Source of the DNA: a virus
IMG/VR virus record: IMGVR_UViG_3300025108_000115
Location: 1 to 43,109 of that record
Length of the DNA: 43,109 nt
Reading direction: 5' to 3' (one strand)
The notes under the pieces are model-generated. The model saw nothing but the letters and a program-made list of their open reading frames with translations, searched no databases and was not told the origin of the DNA. The translations under genes were made by a program, and so were the position numbers. Numbering within the stretch: position 1 is the first letter of the stretch; each line of letters begins with the position of its first letter. Below are positions 39,901-43,109 of the stretch, one piece after another.

Positions 39901-42346
39901 CAAGATTGATTTGTCTGAGCTAGCTGCTGAGGCCAATATGTCTGAGCTAGATATCGTCCAAGATGCTCTATCAAAGCTTGGTGATAACTTTGACTTTGTA
40001 GCTGCTGATGTATCTAAGCTTGACTTAAATGCAGAGGGTTACTTATCCCGTACAGGCATCGTTCAGAGCCGTATGGTGATGCAGGAGCTTTCCTCCCGCT
40101 TAGCACAGACTGCATTTAATGCTAATGATGCTACAGCTAAAGGTCTAAACAACCTAGATAAGGTTGAGCAGATGACTGACACTCTTAAAGCCTATATGAA
40201 GGCTTATAAGATTTCAGCTAACCTCAACTCTAAGCGTCTATCTGCTGGTGGTATTGAGTTACCCGCTGAGTTTGGTGTCGACGGTAGTCAAGTCAAAGGC
40301 TTGTATTCCCGGAATCCTGACCCAGAAGCCCTAGTCAAGGCTTTTGATAACTCAGAGAAGATGATCAATAAGATGGTTGAGGGCTTAAAAGGTAATAACC
40401 CTAAAGCACGTAAGCAATCCCTACAGGTAGCTGCTCAACTAGAACTACTAGGTGATCAGCCTTACAAGCTTGCACAAGGCATCTCAACCCTAAGTGAGAT
40501 CGGTACTAAGTATGGATTGAAGATCATGTATAACAGTATGCTCTCAAGCCCCGCTACTCATATTATTAATACTACTTCTAACGCTATTGCTTTAGTACTT
40601 AGACCTCTCGCAGCTGCTGCTGGTGGAGATCTTAGGAGCCGTAAAGCCGCAGCCGCTAGTCGTTATGCCTTAGGTGAAACTTTGTCTGACGCTATGACTA
40701 TGGCTAGGCGTAAGTGGAACACTACAGCTGATCAGAGTGCAAAAGGTATTGATGTATCCACGGGAGAAGCATCTCTAGCTTTAGATGAACTTAGGCTTAA
40801 AGCTGAGGAGTCTGGAGATATTGCTCTCCAAACTGGTGTGACTGTGATGTCAATGATCGAGGGTATTGCAAACCTTCCTGGTATTGGCCTTCCCACCCGT
40901 ATGCTTACCACTGCTGACGAGTTCTTTAAGGTAGCTGTTCAGCGGATGGAATATAACCGCATGACGATGGAGGAGGCTATTGACCTCAATGGATCTGATC
41001 TACAAGCCAATTTTAAGTATCTTTTAGATAAGAATAGGAACCTGAACTTCACTAAGTCAGGTGAAAGTCTTAATAAAGAGCTTAATCGTATTGCTAAGGA
41101 GGTTACTTTCCAGGGTGATCTAGAAGGACCTGCTAAGAGGTTTGGTGAATGGGTTGAATCTTTCCCAGCTCTCCGTGTCTTCTTCCCCTTCGTCCGTACT
41201 GGCCACAATGTGGCTATGTACACCGCAAGCTATGTCCCTATTCTAGGTGGCAAGCTGGCCAAGATGGAAGGTAAGCTCACTGACCCTAATGTCAGCTCTT
41301 ATGAGAAGGCAATTATTAAAGGGCGTCAGCGTTTAGGAGCGGCTTTTGTTGCTGCTTCTGGTTTGATGGCTGCTAATGGGATGCTCGTAGGTAATGGTCC
41401 TATGGATCCTCAAGCTAGAGAGCGTTGGTTAGAAACTAATCAGCCCCGCTCTATCAAGATTGGGGATAGATTCATCTCCTTAGATCGTATGGAGCCCTTT
41501 GGTCCCATCCTTTCTGCTGTAGCTGACATTCACTACGCAGTATCTGAAGGCACGATGAAGCAGGAACGAGGTAAGTGGATGGTTGGGTATTTAACCCAAG
41601 CTATTGCACTAAACATCACCGATAGAACCTTCTTCCAGGGTTTCCAGGACATGGCTAAGTTCATTAGTCCTAGAGGTACTGTAGGAGAGAGTATGGTCGC
41701 CTTCTTTGCTGATACAACTAACAATTTGATCCCTGCCGCAGGCTTACGCAGGACTCTCACTAACATGATTAACCCTTATACACAGGAGTTTAATAGTCAG
41801 TGGGATCGTTCTCTCTACAATGCCTCTGGGGGTGTATTAGGTGATACAGCTACTAAGCGTGACTTCATTACTGGTGAAGCTATCAGCTCTATGAGTGGTG
41901 GTATTAACTCACTGCTTCCATTTAAGATCAATAAGAAAGAGCAGAACCCAGTTAAGACTGCTCTGATGCGTATTGAATATAATTCTGATCGTATTGTTGA
42001 GGAGTTAGGCCGTACAGGTCTAAAACTTAAGCCCGAACAGATCTCTAAGCTCCAAGAGATGATGGGTAGTGGTGGTCTAGAAAAAGAACTCAAAGCTATT
42101 GTCACAGCTCCTGACTGGATTGAAGCTGTTGATGCTTATGAGGAGAAAGTAAAGAAGGGTCACCGTGTAACCCGTGATGCTCAGCTTTTCTATTCTGAGA
42201 TACATGACACCATGTCCAAATATGCAACCGATGCTATGGATCAATTGAAGTACGAGTACCCAGAACTCGAAGAAGCTCTCGATGGATACCAGCAAGCTAA
42301 GGATGCTGACCGTTACGGCGGATTAACTGACTACTACAAAGAGTAA
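36995..42346 (+). CDS. Internal core protein D (T7 gp16-like ejection protein)
   Basis: 1783 residues, longer than T7 gp16 (1318). Acidic, Ala-rich N-terminus (LEAEEKAAADAAAAPAPVEE); no transglycosylase motif recognised at the N-terminus, consistent with that domain being in gp15. The C-terminal third has the conserved ejectosome part: LRVFFPFVRTGHNVAMYTAS, LGAAFVAASGLMAANGMLVG and SIKIGDRFISLDRMEPFGPI, with hydrophobic segments that could enter the membrane. It should form the periplasm-spanning DNA-ejection channel. The stop overlaps the fibre ATG (TAATG). Confidence 0.88.
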   Translation: MDPLENDYSVDQPTQAEKNQTLLQKFIEEDRLEAEEKAAADAAAAPAPVEEEEAATPKTDKAMQMAEETGELPVISAVGDLLGSALDSFSDERSEEQDSERVAGKGGDVRNPIDTAVAWVADQVDNTFQGDQKTYEEIRDKIDKGKADKAKKDAEAPAIQRALAEPLRAFDGSLVGAAESALEAAEIVGDTAKTFASKVNLVGYDPKDDPFSSKYSWASWNLGKDDIGAQTGVGKITQGFGEFFVAFAGTGGGSATANLFKTGAQGLGKAGKAKAVLGTMGREALEGVKADLILAASGEGNLSNLIKENAPDWYPTWLSALSVEEDDNPYEAAFKTAFEGGLLGAPIGGIGAYIKGTRAINKLKKLKPNATEEELGNAAIEAIQGELNLGYTPPRPERPTMAYDVAPEVLNLDVSNVSKLDATELKKLETEYDVFAFDPDIQDEVIRNANPEAAMEAFGRNITVKELPNGTKIDWVQRDISSEFSRDIVGDLTYRQDAINTLIGEGIENPSNEQIEDAMQVIFGLAPQGNPMAGQKVVRIDWESNGGELGNYGTKLYKQFGEIAKDQKPGTIIQAEAAADGYGSKGPSASQNSSFDSNIKKVNAEWSEKYGLEEWQRQNPDVDPAEVKADWEAKDRQSQENIVRTGINQGTIPAIPADRFEVSSIREKLYMRAGLSETNGEGMMYGIVKYRPDGRRTMVPLDSTKPIQEQIDSAKEVPLQRELDLRQFDAQALDQLQALQAEAIPSTWDDVAAVVPQLFTPGTRQISAPEFSPEAVNRLMDLDPTNPDATAIANPFTGEQPTSGSMVNVDGAVLDEVDDPEAVAGFIGKYYDILTREDAFLTSSISPDSGRPTFEISRLVANGDEAISLGKIFDQEGVFRLDDGNYIKTGGLDQLKRTQGANLKSISTRAPQSTPVDPQRAATQTLRGEQQISPNTGTQRMLTDNQVARLGSAGPTRTAELLEEMVVGSKIDLSELAAEANMSELDIVQDALSKLGDNFDFVAADVSKLDLNAEGYLSRTGIVQSRMVMQELSSRLAQTAFNANDATAKGLNNLDKVEQMTDTLKAYMKAYKISANLNSKRLSAGGIELPAEFGVDGSQVKGLYSRNPDPEALVKAFDNSEKMINKMVEGLKGNNPKARKQSLQVAAQLELLGDQPYKLAQGISTLSEIGTKYGLKIMYNSMLSSPATHIINTTSNAIALVLRPLAAAAGGDLRSRKAAAASRYALGETLSDAMTMARRKWNTTADQSAKGIDVSTGEASLALDELRLKAEESGDIALQTGVTVMSMIEGIANLPGIGLPTRMLTTADEFFKVAVQRMEYNRMTMEEAIDLNGSDLQANFKYLLDKNRNLNFTKSGESLNKELNRIAKEVTFQGDLEGPAKRFGEWVESFPALRVFFPFVRTGHNVAMYTASYVPILGGKLAKMEGKLTDPNVSSYEKAIIKGRQRLGAAFVAASGLMAANGMLVGNGPMDPQARERWLETNQPRSIKIGDRFISLDRMEPFGPILSAVADIHYAVSEGTMKQERGKWMVGYLTQAIALNITDRTFFQGFQDMAKFISPRGTVGESMVAFFADTTNNLIPAAGLRRTLTNMINPYTQEFNSQWDRSLYNASGGVLGDTATKRDFITGEAISSMSGGINSLLPFKINKKEQNPVKTALMRIEYNSDRIVEELGRTGLKLKPEQISKLQEMMGSGGLEKELKAIVTAPDWIEAVDAYEEKVKKGHRVTRDAQLFYSEIHDTMSKYATDAMDQLKYEYPELEEALDGYQQAKDADRYGGLTDYYKE

Positions 42347-43109
42347 TGGCAACTACAACAGAAAATAACTATGTAGGGAATGGTTCAACCACTCTCTACT
42401 CTTTTACATTCCCATATATTGAGGTCAGTGACGTCTATGTCAGTATTGACGGCGTCGATCAGACCATTACAACTGAATATTCCTTTGCCAGCGCTACAAC
42501 AATTGAGTTCGTAACAGCCCCTACTAGTGGGGCTGATATTCGTATCTATCGAAGCACATCATCAGAGGACTTGGTTAGCGTTTTCTTTCCAGGATCTGCT
42601 ATTAGGGCTAAAGATCTGAATGATAACTTTGTTCAGAATCTTTATGTAACCCAAGAGTCTGTTACCAGTAGTAATACCGCTACAGATGCTGCTGTAGCAG
42701 CCCAGGCTGCAGCCAGTCAGGCAGAAACGGATGCAGCTACCGCCGCAGCTGATGCCGCTTCCGTTGTAGTCATTGCCAACACAGCTAACACAAATGCTAG
42801 TGCGGCTGTAACCACAGCTAATGCTGCTTCTACAACTTCGGCTGCTGCCGCTGCTATTGCAAATACGGCTTCAACTGATGCCGCTAGTGCGGTTACAACG
42901 GCTAACACGGCAAATACTACTGCCGGTACTGCTGTAACTACAGCAAATACTGCAGTTAGTACGGCTAACAGTGCTGTTAGTTCTGCCACTACGGCTAATA
43001 CAACAGCAGGTAATGCAGTTACAACTGCTAATGCAGCTACAACAGCAGCAGCAGCAGCTCAAACAACAGCAAACGGAGCTGTTACTACAGCAAACAGTGC
43101 AGTTACTAC
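42346..43109 (+). CDS. Tail fibre, N-terminal part (3' end outside window)
   Basis: Open to the window end: 254 full codons plus two bases. Residues 1 to about 110 match the T7 fibre nozzle-binding domain (NYVGNGSTTLYSFTFPYIEV, DVYVSIDGVDQ, IRIYRSTSSEDLVSVFFPGS, AIRAKDLNDNFVQNLYVTQE). From about residue 110 it is an Ala/Thr/Asn-rich repeat (TANTAVTT-type units), a likely coiled-coil stalk. The two leftover bases AC plus G at window base 1 make a Thr codon and continue into the C-terminal frame. Confidence 0.92.
   Translation, partial: MATTTENNYVGNGSTTLYSFTFPYIEVSDVYVSIDGVDQTITTEYSFASATTIEFVTAPTSGADIRIYRSTSSEDLVSVFFPGSAIRAKDLNDNFVQNLYVTQESVTSSNTATDAAVAAQAAASQAETDAATAAADAASVVVIANTANTNASAAVTTANAASTTSAAAAAIANTASTDAASAVTTANTANTTAGTAVTTANTAVSTANSAVSSATTANTTAGNAVTTANAATTAAAAAQTTANGAVTTANSAVT

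Noticed and set aside
1-43109. CRISPR array, insertion sequence or restriction-modification system
   Set aside because: No spaced direct repeats of CRISPR type, no transposase and no methyltransferase motifs were seen; the only tandem repeats are the fibre and stalk coding repeats.

Overview
The window is almost the whole genome of a T7-like podovirus of marine picocyanobacteria. It has a single-subunit phage RNA polymerase, a T7-type replication set and a T7-type virion cassette. It also carries cyanophage hallmarks: a phage-encoded thioredoxin, ribonucleotide reductase, a MazG-like pyrophosphohydrolase, and an integrase beside a tRNA-Leu-like att site. By gene content it resembles the P-SSP7 / Syn5 / P60 group (from memory of that literature; no search was run). 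Every gene I can support is on the + strand. Cyanophage metabolic genes such as psbA, hli and talC were not seen.

The window opens inside the tail-fibre gene and closes inside a tail-fibre gene. The codon split at the last base resumes in frame at base 1, so this looks like a circularised or circularly permuted genome cut within the fibre gene. Layout: 1-2203, C-terminal part of the tail fibre. 2206-7873, lysis and packaging (GH19 endolysin, small membrane proteins, small terminase, HNH nuclease, tiny basic proteins, a tail-lysozyme-like protein, large terminase). 7874-9009, two small genes and palindrome-rich non-coding DNA, where I would look for the physical genome ends. 9010-15500, early region (small unknowns, RlpA-like protein, RHH regulator, RNA polymerase, MarR-like regulator, integrase, attP, strong terminator). 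15497-24311, DNA replication and nucleotide metabolism (SSB, endonuclease I, primase-helicase, thioredoxin, DNA polymerase, PD-(D/E)XK protein, exonuclease, DUF3310, MazG, RNR alpha and beta). 24304-43109, virion (portal, scaffold, capsid, tail tubes A and B, internal core proteins, fibre N-terminus).

Three non-coding signals stand out. (1) A family of about 12 leader elements, consensus near ATTTCCACNTAACCAC with two CCAC blocks 8 bases apart, sits 0-38 bases before start codons. I found it only between 9.3 and 20.8 kb, and in two cases it lies inside the upstream coding sequence. (2) Between scaffold and capsid, an element resembling the Downstream-peptide / glutamine riboswitch precedes a 37-codon gene for a DUF4278-like peptide. 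This suggests the phage reads host nitrogen status. (3) Two identical 17-mers resemble the Syn5 RNA polymerase promoter, and a 10-mer, TCCACGGGAG, occurs five times.

Likely working model (inference): host RNA polymerase transcribes from sigma70-like promoters near 8881 and 10735. The phage polymerase then reads the replication and virion genes. The integrase, attP and small regulators leave a temperate route possible. Thioredoxin next to DNA polymerase, and the RNR/MazG/DUF3310 group, fit dNTP supply in a nutrient-poor host. Function calls rest on recognisable motifs and T7-like gene order; no database search was possible.
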